The notes beneath the pieces were generated by a model, which was given only the letters and a program-made list of their open reading frames with translations, was not told the origin of the DNA and made no database searches. Shown here piece after piece: positions 53,674 to 62,938 of a stretch of DNA of 64,000 nucleotides. A program made the position numbers and the translations under genes. Source of the stretch: an uncultured Bacteroidales bacterium (lineage in GTDB: Bacteria; Bacteroidota; Bacteroidia; Bacteroidales; UBA932); NCBI GenBank assembly GCA_949294195.1, contig CASFGK010000008.1, positions 62,001 through 126,000 on the forward strand, written 5' to 3'. Position 1 is the stretch's first letter; each line of letters begins with the position of its first letter.

Positions 53674-56600
53674 TTAGAAGTTAAGTGAAAGTCCTATTGC
53701 GAGAGTTCTCTGGAGCGGATAAGTCTTACCTGAGCCCCATCCTTCATCTCCGTATCCTCCGAATGCCTCAGGATCGAAGATAGAAGAAAGTCCGCTGATA
53801 GTGAATGCATTGTCGCATGACAGATATATTCTGCAAGCCTGAAGGCCGATCTTGGTAGTCCATTTCTGCGGAAGAGTATATCCGAGCTGTATGTTCTTGC
53901 AGCGGATGTAAGCTGCGCTCTGCAGATATTTGGTCTGGACCTGAAGGCTCTTCTGGTCTCCGAAAATAGGTCTTGGATAGTAAGCGTCAGGATTTTCAGG
54001 AGTCCAGTAGTCAAGGTGCTCCTCAAAGCCTGCTGCCTGCCACATTCCCTGGCCTGCCGCTCCCCAGAAGTATACGTCGCCGGCTCCGAATGCCCAGTCA
54101 CGCTTTGCGACTCCCTGGAAGAATACGGAGAAGTCCAGGCCTTTCCACTCGAGGTTGAAGTTGATACCGAAGTTGTAGCGAGGAGTGGTGTTACCGATGA
54201 TTCTGCGGTCACCAGGGTTTTCAAGAGTATTGTCTCCGGTAGTGACTTCTCCGTCGCCGTCAAGGTCGCGGTACATGATGTCTCCTGCCATCCAGTTGGA
54301 TCCCCAGTTCGGGAGGTTGTTTTCAAGCCATGCGTCCATCTCCTCCTGGGTCTGGGCGATGCCTTCTGTTTCATATCCCCATATGTCATTCAGGTACATT
54401 CCTGAGTAGTATGAGCTGAGGTTGTATGATTCGTTAGGGTATGAGAGGATTTTCTGCCTTGCATCAGATACGTTGACACGCACGCCGTAGTTGAAGTCTC
54501 CGACCTTGTCGCGCCATCCGATTTCAAGTTCCCATCCTCTTGAGAGCATGTCGCAGTTGTTGATCTGAGGGGCTGTAGTTCCGAGTGTTGAACCGAGTTC
54601 AGGTGCAGGGCCTATCATGTTGCGGGTAGTCCTGTTGAACCAGTCGAATGTACCTGTGAGTCTGTCATTGAACATGGCCCAGTCGAGTCCGACGTCCCAT
54701 GTCTCGATGGTTTCCCATGTCAGCACGTCACTGACGATGCCAGGCATGCCTGCAACGGAAGTCTGCGCTCCGTCGATAATCCAGTTACCAGTAGAATTTC
54801 CGAGACTCTGCTGAGGGTAGAAAGGATACCAGTCTGTGAATGAATTGTAGCGTGAGCTGGTGTTTCCGAGCTGTCCCCATGAGAGACGGAGCTTGAGCAT
54901 GCTCACTGTCTTGGATGCAGGCTCGAAGAAGCCTTCCCTTGCGATGTTCCATCCTGCAGAGAATGAAGGGAACCATGCCCATCTCTTGTTGCCGATGAAA
55001 CGTGAAGAACCGTCATAGCGGACGTTTGCCTCGAAGAGGTATCTGCCGTCATAGTCGTAGTTCAGACGGGCGAAATAACCTGCGACAGCCCTGTGCCAGT
55101 AACCGTCACCGGTCCTGAATGTTTCCTGTGCCTGGCTGATATAAGGGTAAGTGTCGATCGTGAGGTTTTCTCCTGAACCCCAAAGGTTGTCCTGGGTGTA
55201 CTTTTCATAGTTGAGACCGGCCATTACCTTGATGTTGTGCTTTTTGATACTGCGCGTATAGTCAGTATAGATGTTTACGGCGAAGTAGTCCTGCCTGTAA
55301 CGGTTGTCATACACGTAAGTGTTGGCTCCGTAGCCTGAGTCTCTCTTGAATGGAGTATTGTCCACATAATAGTGGTATACAGGGAATCTTGAAGTGGTGC
55401 TCTTGGTGTTGGTGATTCCGAGCGCCCCGTCCAGATAGATTTTCCAGTCTTTTATCGGCTCGATAGTGACCTTGAGCTGCTGTACGTAGTTGTCCTCATA
55501 CTCGTGGTATTCTCCTCCGTCCTCCAGCTCGGCGATTTCCATACCATCTGACCAGTGCCCGTTAGGATCGATAGGCGAACAGGTCGGCCAGCGGCGTGCG
55601 ATGTTGTGGAAGAACAGACCGGTAAGGTACTGAGGCTTCTGGTAGTTCTTGCGTGTCCATCTGTTCAGATAGTCCACCCTTATCCATTTCGCGAGCTGCG
55701 CTCCGAGCTTGACGTTGGTGGTATAACGGTTCAGTTCGTCATGTCCGTGGGCGATGAGACCGTTCTGGAGAAGGTAGCTTCCGCTGATGAGGTAGTTGAA
55801 CTTGTCGGTACCGCCGCTTACGCTGATGTTGTGCTGTGTGGCAGGCACGTTCTTGTTGTAGAACTCGTCAAACCAGTCTGTATTCGCGAAAGCGTTGCCG
55901 TACTGCTGCCATTTGTTGTTGGATCCGGCAGTCGTTCCGTAGTATTCAGGAGTAGTCGGATCGGTGTACATTCCGGCCATGTAGTTCTGGATTCTCTGCA
56001 TGGTCTCTTCGTTGAAGACCGTACCTCCGTTCTGGTTGCGCTGTGCTTCGTTCCAGTACTCTGCAAATCTGTAGGAGTCAAGCATGCGCGGAACCTGGGT
56101 TGCGGTACTGAAACGTACGTCGCCTGAATATGATACCCTCACTTTACCTTCTTTTCCGCTCTTTGTCGTGACGAGAATCACACCGAATGCCGCACGTGCT
56201 CCGTAGATGGAAGCGGATGCCGCATCCTTGAGGACGGAAACGCTCTCGATGTCGTTAGGGTTGATCATGTTCAGGTCACCCTCGATGCCGTCGATGAGAA
56301 TGAGAGGATTGTAGCTTGAAGAAATGGAACCTTGACCACGGATGTTGATGCTCATGGATGCGTTGAGGTCACCTCCGCTTGAGCTTGTCGAGATGTTGAG
56401 TCCCGGTATTGCACCCTGGAGAGCCTGTGTTACGTTGGCTACCGGACGGGCCTCGATTACATCGCTTTCAACCATGCTGACAGCACCTGTCACGTTGGTC
56501 TTTTTCTGTGTGCCGTATCCGACTACCACCGTTTCTTCGATCATCTGTGTGTCGAATTCGAGAAGTGCGTTTATTGGATTTCCGTCATAGGCTACGGTCA

Positions 56601-56895
56601 GATCCTTATATCCAAGACACTGGATAAGAAGAGTGTTGCCTGGTTCGGCTTCAGGAAGAGAGAATGAGCCGTCCACATCTGTTATGGCTCCTGTCATGGT
56701 ACCCTGGATCAGGACTGATGCTCCTATGACCGGATTGCCGTCAGTGTCCTTGATGATACCTTTACAAACCTGACTCTGCTGCGAAGCAACGATAGCTGTT
56801 TCCGCGCTTGCCGATTCAGCAGAGTACACCATCCCGCTCGGGACTAGAACCGCCAGCAGCAGAAGCTGCCAGGGGGGGGTAATCTTTTTAACCAT
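53674..56895 (-). CDS. susC: SusC/RagA-family TonB-linked outer-membrane transporter
   Basis: The 1073-residue porin importing oligosaccharides with TonB energy. A signal peptide (about 1-31) is followed by a carboxypeptidase-regulatory-like domain (GIIKDTDGNPVIGASVLIQGTMTGAITDVDG). The TonB-box-like stretch EETVVVGYGTQKK, the plug domain (VTQALQGAIPGLNI, NPLILIDGIEGDL, SVLKDAASASIYGARAAFG) and a large barrel ending in LNF follow. The ATG at 56895 is preceded by a good promoter. Codons 6 to 9 contain eight C in a row, a possible slippage site. It heads the PUL on the minus strand; no SusR, ECF or hybrid two-component regulator lies inside the locus. Confidence 0.97.
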   Translation of the reverse strand: MVKKITPPWQLLLLAVLVPSGMVYSAESASAETAIVASQQSQVCKGIIKDTDGNPVIGASVLIQGTMTGAITDVDGSFSLPEAEPGNTLLIQCLGYKDLTVAYDGNPINALLEFDTQMIEETVVVGYGTQKKTNVTGAVSMVESDVIEARPVANVTQALQGAIPGLNISTSSSGGDLNASMSINIRGQGSISSSYNPLILIDGIEGDLNMINPNDIESVSVLKDAASASIYGARAAFGVILVTTKSGKEGKVRVSYSGDVRFSTATQVPRMLDSYRFAEYWNEAQRNQNGGTVFNEETMQRIQNYMAGMYTDPTTPEYYGTTAGSNNKWQQYGNAFANTDWFDEFYNKNVPATQHNISVSGGTDKFNYLISGSYLLQNGLIAHGHDELNRYTTNVKLGAQLAKWIRVDYLNRWTRKNYQKPQYLTGLFFHNIARRWPTCSPIDPNGHWSDGMEIAELEDGGEYHEYEDNYVQQLKVTIEPIKDWKIYLDGALGITNTKSTTSRFPVYHYYVDNTPFKRDSGYGANTYVYDNRYRQDYFAVNIYTDYTRSIKKHNIKVMAGLNYEKYTQDNLWGSGENLTIDTYPYISQAQETFRTGDGYWHRAVAGYFARLNYDYDGRYLFEANVRYDGSSRFIGNKRWAWFPSFSAGWNIAREGFFEPASKTVSMLKLRLSWGQLGNTSSRYNSFTDWYPFYPQQSLGNSTGNWIIDGAQTSVAGMPGIVSDVLTWETIETWDVGLDWAMFNDRLTGTFDWFNRTTRNMIGPAPELGSTLGTTAPQINNCDMLSRGWELEIGWRDKVGDFNYGVRVNVSDARQKILSYPNESYNLSSYYSGMYLNDIWGYETEGIAQTQEEMDAWLENNLPNWGSNWMAGDIMYRDLDGDGEVTTGDNTLENPGDRRIIGNTTPRYNFGINFNLEWKGLDFSVFFQGVAKRDWAFGAGDVYFWGAAGQGMWQAAGFEEHLDYWTPENPDAYYPRPIFGDQKSLQVQTKYLQSAAYIRCKNIQLGYTLPQKWTTKIGLQACRIYLSCDNAFTISGLSSIFDPEAFGGYGDEGWGSGKTYPLQRTLAIGLSLNF
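56872..56879 (-). repeat. Homopolymer of eight C just after the susC start codon
   Basis: On the coding strand eight C occupy codons 6-9 (Ile-Thr-Pro-Pro-Trp). Loss or gain of one base would frameshift susC within its signal peptide. Confidence 0.9.
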
Positions 56896-56987
56896 GTGAA
56901 AATTAGTTATAGTTGTTAATAGTGTAAGTAATTGAATACTTTACATTTAAATCTTTTCGTCTTAGGGGGATGGCCAGTTCGTAAATA

Positions 56988-57017
56988 CAAATGTAATAAA
57001 AATAAAGAATATTGCAA
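56988..57017 (-). promoter_or_regulatory. Promoter of susC: TTG, 19 bp, TACATTTG
   Basis: Minus strand: -33 TTG at 57015-57017, 19-bp spacer and -7 TACATTTG at 56988-56995. The leader is about 87 bases, within an AT-rich 278-base divergent region. Confidence 0.75.
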
Positions 57018-57077
57018 TGATTTTTTACATTTTTAGATATTCCGGGATGGAATTTATAATCGCAAATGTCATATAAT

Positions 57078-57108
57078 TTTGTTTTTATTCGGGAATGTGG
57101 TAACTTTA
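57078..57108 (+). promoter_or_regulatory. Promoter of the membrane pyrophosphatase gene: TTTG, 19 bp, TAACTTTA
   Basis: A -33 TTTG at 57078-57081, 19-bp spacer and -7 TAACTTTA at 57101-57108 (last base differs from consensus). An overlapping second box, TAATTTTG at 57074-57081, lacks a spaced -33. Confidence 0.6.
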
Positions 57109-57173
57109 AACGATTTTCGTGAATCCGCATTGAGTATACCTTAAAAATAACTAATAACCATAGTCTGTTCTTT

Positions 57174-59372
57174 ATGACAAATCTGTTCTATCTGGTTCCG
57201 GTGGCGTCGGTAGTCGCCCTCGGGTTTGCCTGGCTGTTCTTCCGTCAGATGATGAAAGAGAGCGAGGGGTCGGTCACCATGAAGGAAATCGCCCTTTACG
57301 TAAGGAAAGGTGCGATGGCTTATCTGAAACAGCAGTATAAGGTCGTCACTATCGTATTCGTGATCCTTGCTGCGTTCTTTGCGGTTCTTGCTTACGGCTT
57401 CGGAGTCCAGAACCCTTGGGTTCCGTTCGCATTCCTTACCGGGGGTTTCTTCTCGGGGCTTGCCGGCTATATCGGCATGAAGACTGCGACGTATGCTTCC
57501 GCAAGAACGGCCAATGCCGCAATGAAATCACTCAATTCCGGTCTCAAGCTTGCGTTCCGCTCGGGAGCGGTGATGGGACTTACGGTAGTCGGTCTGGGAC
57601 TTCTGGATATTTCCGTATGGTATCTGGTCCTGGACCATTTCATTGATGCCACGGGCCCGCAGAAGCTGGTGGTGATCACGACCACGATGCTTACATTCGG
57701 AATGGGGGCTTCCACTCAGGCTCTGTTTGCACGTGTCGGCGGAGGCATCTACACCAAGGCGGCCGATGTCGGGGCAGACCTGGTAGGAAAAGTCGAGGCC
57801 GGAATTCCGGAAGATGACCCCCGCAATCCGGCCACTATTGCGGACAACGTAGGAGACAATGTAGGAGATGTCGCAGGTATGGGTGCAGACCTTTATGAAT
57901 CGTACTGCGGTTCCATCCTTGCTACTACGGCCCTCGGGGCTTCCGCGTTTTACGGGTTCGGAGAAGAGCTGCAGCTGAAAGCGGTGTTCGCTCCGATGAT
58001 TATCGCCGCCGTCGGTGTCATTCTTTCCATCATAGGTATATATACGGTACGCACGAAAGAAGGGGCCGGCATGAGCCAGCTGCTCAAATCACTCGGTTTC
58101 GGGACCAACCTCAGCGCCGCTCTCATTGCCGTTGCGACTTTCGGCGTGCTGTGGCTGCTTGACATTCCTAACTGGGTAGGAATTTCATTCTCCGTGATCA
58201 TCGGCCTTCTTGCAGGAGTGATTATCGGGCAGTCCACCGAATATTATACATCACATTCATACAAGCCTACACAGAAACTTGCGGAAAGTTCGCAGACAGG
58301 ACCCGCTACAGTGATCATTTCAGGAATCGGACTGGGAATGATTTCCACGGCAATACCAGTGATAACCATAGCGGTTGCCATTCTCCTTTCCTATCTCTGC
58401 GCCATCAATTTCGATATGGCGAACATGCTTACAGCCGAGAATCTGAGTCTTGGCCTGTACGGTATAGGAATCGCTTCCGTAGGAATGCTTTCGACACTCG
58501 GAATAACTCTCGCTACTGACGCTTACGGCCCTATTGCCGACAATGCCGGCGGAAACGCCCAGATGAGTGAGCTTGACCCTGAGGTCCGCCGCCGTACCGA
58601 TATCCTGGATGCACTCGGAAATACGACAGCCGCTACCGGTAAAGGTTTTGCGATAGGTTCTGCCGCCCTTACCGCCCTTGCCCTGCTTGCATCTTATATT
58701 GAAGAGATAAAGATAGGCCTGGAGCATGTCGGCAGGACGGTAATAGAGGTTGCGGGAGAGGCGGTAAACGTAGCCGAGGCTACAATCCCTGACCTCATGG
58801 CTTACTATGATGTCAATCTGATGAACCCGACCGTACTTGTAGGAGTGTTTATCGGTGCCATGATGTCATTCCTGTTCTGCGGCCTGACCATGAATGCCGT
58901 AGGACGCGCTGCGCAGAAGATGGTAGCCGAGGTGCGCCGTCAGTTCCGTGAAATAAAGGGCATTCTTACCCGTGAGGCTGTGCCGGACTATGCCCGCTGC
59001 GTGGAGATATCCACAAAAGGTGCACAGCATGAGATGCTGATGCCGTCGCTCATCGCGATTATTGTGCCTGTAGTTGTTGGCCTTGTCCTCGGAGTGGCAG
59101 GAGTAATGGGGCTGCTTATCGGCGGGCTCGGATCCGGTTTTGTCCTTGCCATTTTCATGGCCAATTCGGGCGGAGCATGGGACAACGCGAAGAAGTATGT
59201 CGAGGAAGGCAACCTCGGCGGCAAGAATTCCGAGTGCCACAAGGCTACGGTTGTCGGAGATACAGTCGGCGATCCGTTCAAGGATACGTCAGGTCCTTCT
59301 CTCAATATCCTCATCAAGCTTATGAGCATGGTGTCTATCGTAATGGCCGGTCTTACCGTGTGGATCCACTGA
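57174..59372 (+). CDS. hppA: K+-dependent membrane-bound pyrophosphatase (Na+/H+-pumping)
   Basis: The 732-residue, about 16-segment ion pump hydrolyses pyrophosphate to move Na+ or H+ outward. The substrate site has KAADVGADLVGKVE and DDPRNPATIADNVGDNVGDVAGM with the acidic Mg-PPi ligands. The region GNTTAATGKGFA has Ala at the position that marks K+-dependent enzymes (Lys in K+-independent ones). Bacteroides relatives have been characterised as Na+-pumping, so this is likely but not proven from sequence. The C-terminal part has NSGGAWDNAKKYVEEG and VVGDTVGDPFKDTSGPS. Divergent from susC; it scavenges the pyrophosphate released by biosynthesis. Confidence 0.96.
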   Translation: MTNLFYLVPVASVVALGFAWLFFRQMMKESEGSVTMKEIALYVRKGAMAYLKQQYKVVTIVFVILAAFFAVLAYGFGVQNPWVPFAFLTGGFFSGLAGYIGMKTATYASARTANAAMKSLNSGLKLAFRSGAVMGLTVVGLGLLDISVWYLVLDHFIDATGPQKLVVITTTMLTFGMGASTQALFARVGGGIYTKAADVGADLVGKVEAGIPEDDPRNPATIADNVGDNVGDVAGMGADLYESYCGSILATTALGASAFYGFGEELQLKAVFAPMIIAAVGVILSIIGIYTVRTKEGAGMSQLLKSLGFGTNLSAALIAVATFGVLWLLDIPNWVGISFSVIIGLLAGVIIGQSTEYYTSHSYKPTQKLAESSQTGPATVIISGIGLGMISTAIPVITIAVAILLSYLCAINFDMANMLTAENLSLGLYGIGIASVGMLSTLGITLATDAYGPIADNAGGNAQMSELDPEVRRRTDILDALGNTTAATGKGFAIGSAALTALALLASYIEEIKIGLEHVGRTVIEVAGEAVNVAEATIPDLMAYYDVNLMNPTVLVGVFIGAMMSFLFCGLTMNAVGRAAQKMVAEVRRQFREIKGILTREAVPDYARCVEISTKGAQHEMLMPSLIAIIVPVVVGLVLGVAGVMGLLIGGLGSGFVLAIFMANSGGAWDNAKKYVEEGNLGGKNSECHKATVVGDTVGDPFKDTSGPSLNILIKLMSMVSIVMAGLTVWIH

Positions 59373-59426
59373 TTCGCTCCGTATGAGAAACAGTTGAAAA
59401 AGGGACAATCAATATGAATTTATTGT

Positions 59427-59434
59427 TAATTTTG
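59427..59434 (+). promoter_or_regulatory. Putative promoter of the NagB-PIG-L gene, -7 box TAATTTTG
   Basis: TAATTTTG matches the consensus and ends 26 bases before the ATG at 59461; no -33 element at the right spacing was found. Confidence 0.5.
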
Positions 59435-59460
59435 CAGAATGTATTAAAATTCTTAATGAT

Positions 59461-61374
59461 ATGAAGCATTTTTCTTTGCCTAAAGACGGCGGCCTTATCG
59501 AGAAGGGCCTGCCGAAAGATATTCTCCACAGCTATGAAAAAATTCCTGCAGAGATTTTCGATGAGGCCGATGCTGCCAGTGCCGTGATAGCCGGTATCGT
59601 CGCATCAGCGATCAATGAGCACACAGGCGTTTTCAAGCTCGGTCTCACTACAGGTGCCACTCCTCTTACCGTCTATAAAGAACTTGTCCGTCTTTATAAC
59701 GAAGGCAAGGTATCTTTCGCCGATGTAGAGATATTCAGTATCGACGAATATTATCCGGCTTCTGCTTTCGGGACTCAGATCAGGAACCGCCGCATGCAGG
59801 AGGAATTCCTGAATCTGGTGAATGTGAAGAAGGAAAATATACATATTCCAGACGGGAAAGGACATGAAGACAACATTACGGAATACTGTGCGGAATTCGA
59901 CAGGGCGGCGGCAGGTCTTGACCTCCTTCTTCTGGGAGTAGGCGAGCAGGGTCAGGTAGGCTTCAATGAGGCCGGCTCCCTGGACAAGAGCCGCACCCGC
60001 GTGGTACAGCTCTCTTACAAGTCAAGGAAATCCCAGGCCAAGAATTTCAACGGGGATCTCTCGGCTACGCCTAAGGCGGCGGTGACAATGGGTATCTCCA
60101 CCATGCTCAGCGCCAAGCGTATCATTCTCATGGCATGGGGTGAAGACAAGGCAAATGCGGTACATGACATAGTGGAAGGACCGATAAATCCCGCATGTCC
60201 GGCGTCATGGCTCCAGCTGCACGGCAATATCAGCTTCTACACTGACGAGAACTCAGCCAGTCTGCTTTCACGGGTAGTGGCTCCATGGCTTGTCGGCCCG
60301 TGCGAGTGGACTCCCAAGTTTGTCAGAAAAGCTGTAGTATGGCTTTGCGAGACTGTCCACAAACCTATTCTGAAGCTTCAGCATCAGGACTATATCGAGA
60401 ATTCCCTCGGAGAACTCCTTGAGCAGAAGGGGCCTTATGACAAGATCAATATCGATGTATTCAACGATCTCCAGCATACTATCACAGGATGGCCTGGCGG
60501 AAAACCGAATGCTGATGACAGCACACGTCCTGTTTCATCCAAACCGTTCCCTAAAAGAGTCGTGATTTTCTCTCCTCATCCGGACGATGACGTGATTTCC
60601 ATGGGCGGTACATTTATCCGTCTGGTAGAGAACGGACATGATGTGCATGTCGCATACGAGACTTCGGGCAATGTGGCCGTGCATGACGATGTGGTTCTCC
60701 AGCACATGGATACGGCTCACGAGCTCGGCTTTGCAGACAAGTTCGATGAAGTGAAGGCTATCGTGGCTTCCAAGAAGCCGGGAGAGCCTGAGCCGAGACC
60801 TCTTCTTGACATCAAGGCTGCCATACGCCGCGCAGAGGCAAGGTCTGCAGTACGTTCATTCGGTCTGAACGAGAATACCAATGCCCATTTCCTCAATCTG
60901 CCGTTCTATGAGACGGGCGGAATCAAGAAAGGGCAGCGCACCCAGAAGGATATCGACATCATCATCGACCTGCTCCAGAAGGTAAAGCCTCATCAGATTT
61001 ATCTTGCAGGAGACCTCGCAGACCCTCACGGAACACACAGGGTATGTACCGAGGCTGTCCTCGAAGCTCTTGAGCAGCTGAAGAACGAAGCATGGATGAA
61101 GGAATGCCACGTATGGCTTTACAGAGGGGCATGGATGGAATGGGAACTCGGGAAAGTGGATATGGCAGTCCCTCTTAGCCCGGACGAGCTTATCAAGAAA
61201 CGTCACGCGATCTACCGTCATGTTTCCCAGAAGGATATCGTTCCGTTCCCTGGAGACGACCCTCGTGAGTTCTGGCAGAGAGCCGAAGACCGCACGCAGA
61301 ATACGGCGCGTCTGTACAACGAGCTCGGAATGGCCGAGTATCAGGCTATCGAAGTGTTCGTGAAACTCTTCTGA
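59461..61374 (+). CDS. Glucosamine-6-phosphate deaminase-like (NagB) domain fused to a PIG-L deacetylase
   Basis: The 637-residue protein has a NagB/6-phosphogluconolactonase-type domain (about 25-300) followed by a linker and a PIG-L/LmbE zinc deacetylase domain (about 365-600), a known Bacteroidetes architecture. In the NagB half, GLTTGATPLTVY (phosphate loop) and Asp95 in SIDEY are kept. The motif normally reading DGHxxFNE, with Asp141, His143 and Glu148 of E. coli NagB, is QGQVGFNE here, so Asp and His become Gln163 and Gln165 while Glu170 remains. The deaminase activity is therefore doubtful. The PIG-L half keeps the zinc motif PHPDDD (His373, Asp375, Asp376) and the later DPHGTHR histidine. 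The true reaction is unknown; an N-acetyl-sugar deacetylase function is inferred. Confidence 0.9.
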   Translation: MKHFSLPKDGGLIEKGLPKDILHSYEKIPAEIFDEADAASAVIAGIVASAINEHTGVFKLGLTTGATPLTVYKELVRLYNEGKVSFADVEIFSIDEYYPASAFGTQIRNRRMQEEFLNLVNVKKENIHIPDGKGHEDNITEYCAEFDRAAAGLDLLLLGVGEQGQVGFNEAGSLDKSRTRVVQLSYKSRKSQAKNFNGDLSATPKAAVTMGISTMLSAKRIILMAWGEDKANAVHDIVEGPINPACPASWLQLHGNISFYTDENSASLLSRVVAPWLVGPCEWTPKFVRKAVVWLCETVHKPILKLQHQDYIENSLGELLEQKGPYDKINIDVFNDLQHTITGWPGGKPNADDSTRPVSSKPFPKRVVIFSPHPDDDVISMGGTFIRLVENGHDVHVAYETSGNVAVHDDVVLQHMDTAHELGFADKFDEVKAIVASKKPGEPEPRPLLDIKAAIRRAEARSAVRSFGLNENTNAHFLNLPFYETGGIKKGQRTQKDIDIIIDLLQKVKPHQIYLAGDLADPHGTHRVCTEAVLEALEQLKNEAWMKECHVWLYRGAWMEWELGKVDMAVPLSPDELIKKRHAIYRHVSQKDIVPFPGDDPREFWQRAEDRTQNTARLYNELGMAEYQAIEVFVKLF

Positions 61375-61402
61375 TCACTCTAACCCAACTATTATATAAA
61401 CG

Positions 61403-61437
61403 AAGTCCCGGCGGATATCATTTCCGTCGGGACTTTT
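61403..61437 (+). terminator. Terminator after the NagB-PIG-L gene
   Basis: A 13-bp stem with one G-U pair (AAGTCCCGGCGGA with TCCGTCGGGACTT), then TTT, between the convergent NagB-PIG-L and nuoN genes. Confidence 0.8.
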
Positions 61438-61498
61438 ATGTAGCATGCTGTCAGGACTCTTGGTGCCGCAATATGCATTGTATCATTACGTGTACCGG

Positions 61499-62932
61499 CT
61501 ACAGTCCGAAAGCAAACAGATTGATTCCGTCGTAGACTGAGCTGACAATTCCCAGAAGCAGCACTCCGGCAAGGCAGAGCACAAGGCTGATGCGTGTACT
61601 GCAGTCGCTGCGGAAAGTGGCGATGGGGGAGTCGTTCGGGGTAATGAACATTGCTTTTACCACCAGAAGATAGTAATAAAGCGAGATGACCGTGTTGATC
61701 AGGGCGATGAACACCAGGATCCGGAAGCCTTCCCCGAATGCTGAGGCAAACACGAAGAACTTCGAGAAGAACCCGGCGAACGGCGGGATGCCTGCCAGAG
61801 AGAACAGGGCGAGCGTCATTATGACAGCGAGTTTGGGATTGGTCTTGTATAGACCGTTATAGTCGGACATTCCGACTTTTCCTCCACTGTTCTGCTCCAC
61901 TGCCGAGATGACTCCGAAGGCAGCGAGGTTGGCAGCAAGGTATATCAGCACATAGAATATCAGGGAAGTCATGCCGGCCGGAGTTCCGCTTATCGCTGCA
62001 AGCATTATGTATCCTGCCTGCGAGATGGAAGAGAATGCCAGGAATCTCTTAAGGTTCTGCTGTCTGACTGCAAAGAGGTTCGCTACGGTGATGCTGAGGA
62101 CAATGAGTATCCACAGTATGGTCTGCCACTGTTCCGCCATAGGAGCGAAAACTTTCACGAGGACAGCCATCAGCACGAAGGCCGCCGAGCCTTTGGAGAT
62201 GACCGAAAGATAGGAAGTCACCGCCGTCGGGGCTCCCTGGTATGTGTCGGCAGTCCAGAGGTGGAACGGCACAAGGGAAATCTTGAATCCCAGACCGGCG
62301 AAGAAGAACACGAGGGCCATTATCTGCAGGGCCGAGCCGTCCAGATGTGCCGGCATGTCGTTGAAATAGAGTGTTCCGCAGGTGCCGTAGAGGAATGATA
62401 TGCCATAGAGCATCAGTCCGCTGGCAAACAAGGCGCTGAGGATGAACTTTGCACCTGCTTCAGCGGAGTTGTGCCTGTATTTGTCAAAAGCCACCAGACA
62501 TGCCATCGGCACGGAAGCCAGTTCCATCCCGATGAAGAACATCAGGAAGTGCCCTGCGCTGATCATGAAGTACATTCCCAGAAGCGTGGAAAGAGTGAGC
62601 ACATAGAACTCGCCCCTTTTGAACTCAGTATCGTCTCTTCCGAGCCATTTGTCAGCCTGAAGGAAGACTATCATCGTACCTATGGCCAGAATGCTCTTCA
62701 GGACGCTGTGTACAGGCTCGTATGAGAACATTCCGCCGAAAAGCTCCCCGGATTCTTTCGGGAAGGAAATGACGCAGGCTGCAATGCATGCGAGCATCAC
62801 TGCGCACATCAGCGGGTTGAAGAATTTTCTCGCCTTGCTTCCTGCAATGAGGTCATACAGGAAAGCGATAACGACAGCAGCCGTCAGTGCTGCTTCGGGG
62901 CGCATGTATATCAGTATTCCGGAAAAGTCCAT
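61499..62932 (-). CDS. nuoN: NADH-quinone oxidoreductase subunit N
   Basis: A 477-residue antiporter-like membrane subunit of respiratory complex I. About 14 hydrophobic segments surround the conserved motifs [17 protein letters not shown] (key Glu) and [23 protein letters not shown] (Lys/His channel region), as well as [16 protein letters not shown]. It forms a proton channel of the membrane arm. It starts 6 bases after nuoM ends, the usual nuoM-nuoN end of the operon, whose other genes lie beyond the right edge. Confidence 0.96.
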   Translation of the reverse strand: MDFSGILIYMRPEAALTAAVVIAFLYDLIAGSKARKFFNPLMCAVMLACIAACVISFPKESGELFGGMFSYEPVHSVLKSILAIGTMIVFLQADKWLGRDDTEFKRGEFYVLTLSTLLGMYFMISAGHFLMFFIGMELASVPMACLVAFDKYRHNSAEAGAKFILSALFASGLMLYGISFLYGTCGTLYFNDMPAHLDGSALQIMALVFFFAGLGFKISLVPFHLWTADTYQGAPTAVTSYLSVISKGSAAFVLMAVLVKVFAPMAEQWQTILWILIVLSITVANLFAVRQQNLKRFLAFSSISQAGYIMLAAISGTPAGMTSLIFYVLIYLAANLAAFGVISAVEQNSGGKVGMSDYNGLYKTNPKLAVIMTLALFSLAGIPPFAGFFSKFFVFASAFGEGFRILVFIALINTVISLYYYLLVVKAMFITPNDSPIATFRSDCSTRISLVLCLAGVLLLGIVSSVYDGINLFAFGL

Positions 62933-62938
62933 ATTCTA

